From: Novipirellula aureliae
Lineage (GTDB): Bacteria > Planctomycetota > Planctomycetia > Pirellulales > Pirellulaceae
Reading direction: 5' to 3'
Assembly (NCBI RefSeq): GCF_007860185.1
Contig: NZ_SJPY01000003.1
Coordinates: 743,747-807,746 of the forward strand
Length of the DNA: 64,000 bases
How positions within the stretch are numbered: position 1 is the stretch's first letter; each line of letters begins with the position of its first letter. The notes under the pieces are model-generated. The model had not been told where the DNA came from. It was given only the letters and a program-made list of their open reading frames with translations, and did no database searches. This document shows positions 63,683 through 64,000 of the stretch, piece by piece. The position numbers and the translations under genes were made by a program.

Positions 63683-64000
63683 GGTTCGTTTCGAGTAGGA
63701 GTACGAGTACCGGGCTGCGCCCTGAGTACGAGTACGATTTGATGCCAGAACGTCACGCGTCACCCGGCACGCGCGAAAGATTTTCAACTTCTAAACCGCC
63801 CGACTCGCGTGCTCCGTTGCACATACTCTTAGGTGGACTGATTGGATTTTTAAACGAAAATGGCTTCTCTCGATGTAATAAACGAGCTGAATCACGAGGA
63901 TTCGCTCACTTGGTGTTAATGGTCGTAACCAACAATTTGGACATCGTGGTTCGACAATACATGCGAAAGAAGCCTCATGAATTCTACTGCAATCTCAATG
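63683..64000. other. Gap to the window edge
   Basis: Upstream of the four-helix gene: a GTACTC-type repeat at about 63690-63735 and a CACGCGTCACCCGG sequence. No gene is supported in the last 300 bases. Confidence 0.4.

Overview
The window reads as a chromosomal segment of a planctomycete, most like the Pirellulaceae (Rhodopirellula and relatives). The evidence is several formylglycine sulfatases, Hanks-type kinases with large C-terminal extensions, an ECF sigma factor paired with a zinc-finger kinase, four-helix-bundle (S23-type) genes and DUF1566 proteins. This is an inference from gene content; no rRNA, tRNA or CRISPR array was found.

Region 1 (1-20 kb) holds envelope and stress genes: a lipid kinase, a DksA-like protein, a translationally coupled VTT/CdsA/CDP-alcohol transferase operon, a zinc-ribbon protein, a PDZ protein, a glycosyltransferase with a glycogen-debranching-type enzyme, two Hsp20 proteins, a coiled-coil protein, a sigma-54 activator with a divergent hybrid histidine kinase, small membrane proteins and a BON protein. 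Sequences with the -24 GG / -12 GC spacing of sigma-54 promoters precede most of these transcription units, including both regulator genes. A further copy precedes a ferredoxin/cytochrome/flavoprotein operon at 30.8 kb. I read this as one sigma-54 stress or dormancy regulon whose local two-component system may autoregulate.

Region 2 (20-33.5 kb) has a Ser/Thr kinase, a four-helix-bundle gene between two tandem arrays (122 bp and 118 bp units) made from gene ends, a deiodinase/DsbD-like protein, an ECF sigma factor, a DUF1566 protein, a sulfatase, an arylamine N-acetyltransferase and the three-gene redox operon.

Region 3 (33.5-50 kb) is an accessory block with three sulfatases (one broken), two right-handed beta-helix proteins and a TIM-barrel-like hydrolase, a plausible set for sulfated polysaccharide breakdown. 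It is followed by repeats and transposase remnants, an NAD(P)-binding protein, a coiled-coil secreted protein and an ECF sigma factor/kinase pair.

Region 4 (50-64 kb) is unusual. Nearly all genes lie on the minus strand, most are small and of unknown function, and many are preceded by a related imperfect inverted repeat with a one-base bulge, resembling integron attC sites. This looks like a chromosomal gene-cassette array, with the integrase (not seen) expected beyond the right edge.

A 116 bp palindromic-ended element is present six times, four with perfect 6 bp flanking direct repeats. In three loci it sits inside a larger element bounded by CTAGCCCGGATGATTCAT inverted repeats, a nested miniature-element system. 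Start codons, promoters and families were assigned by reading alone, without searches.
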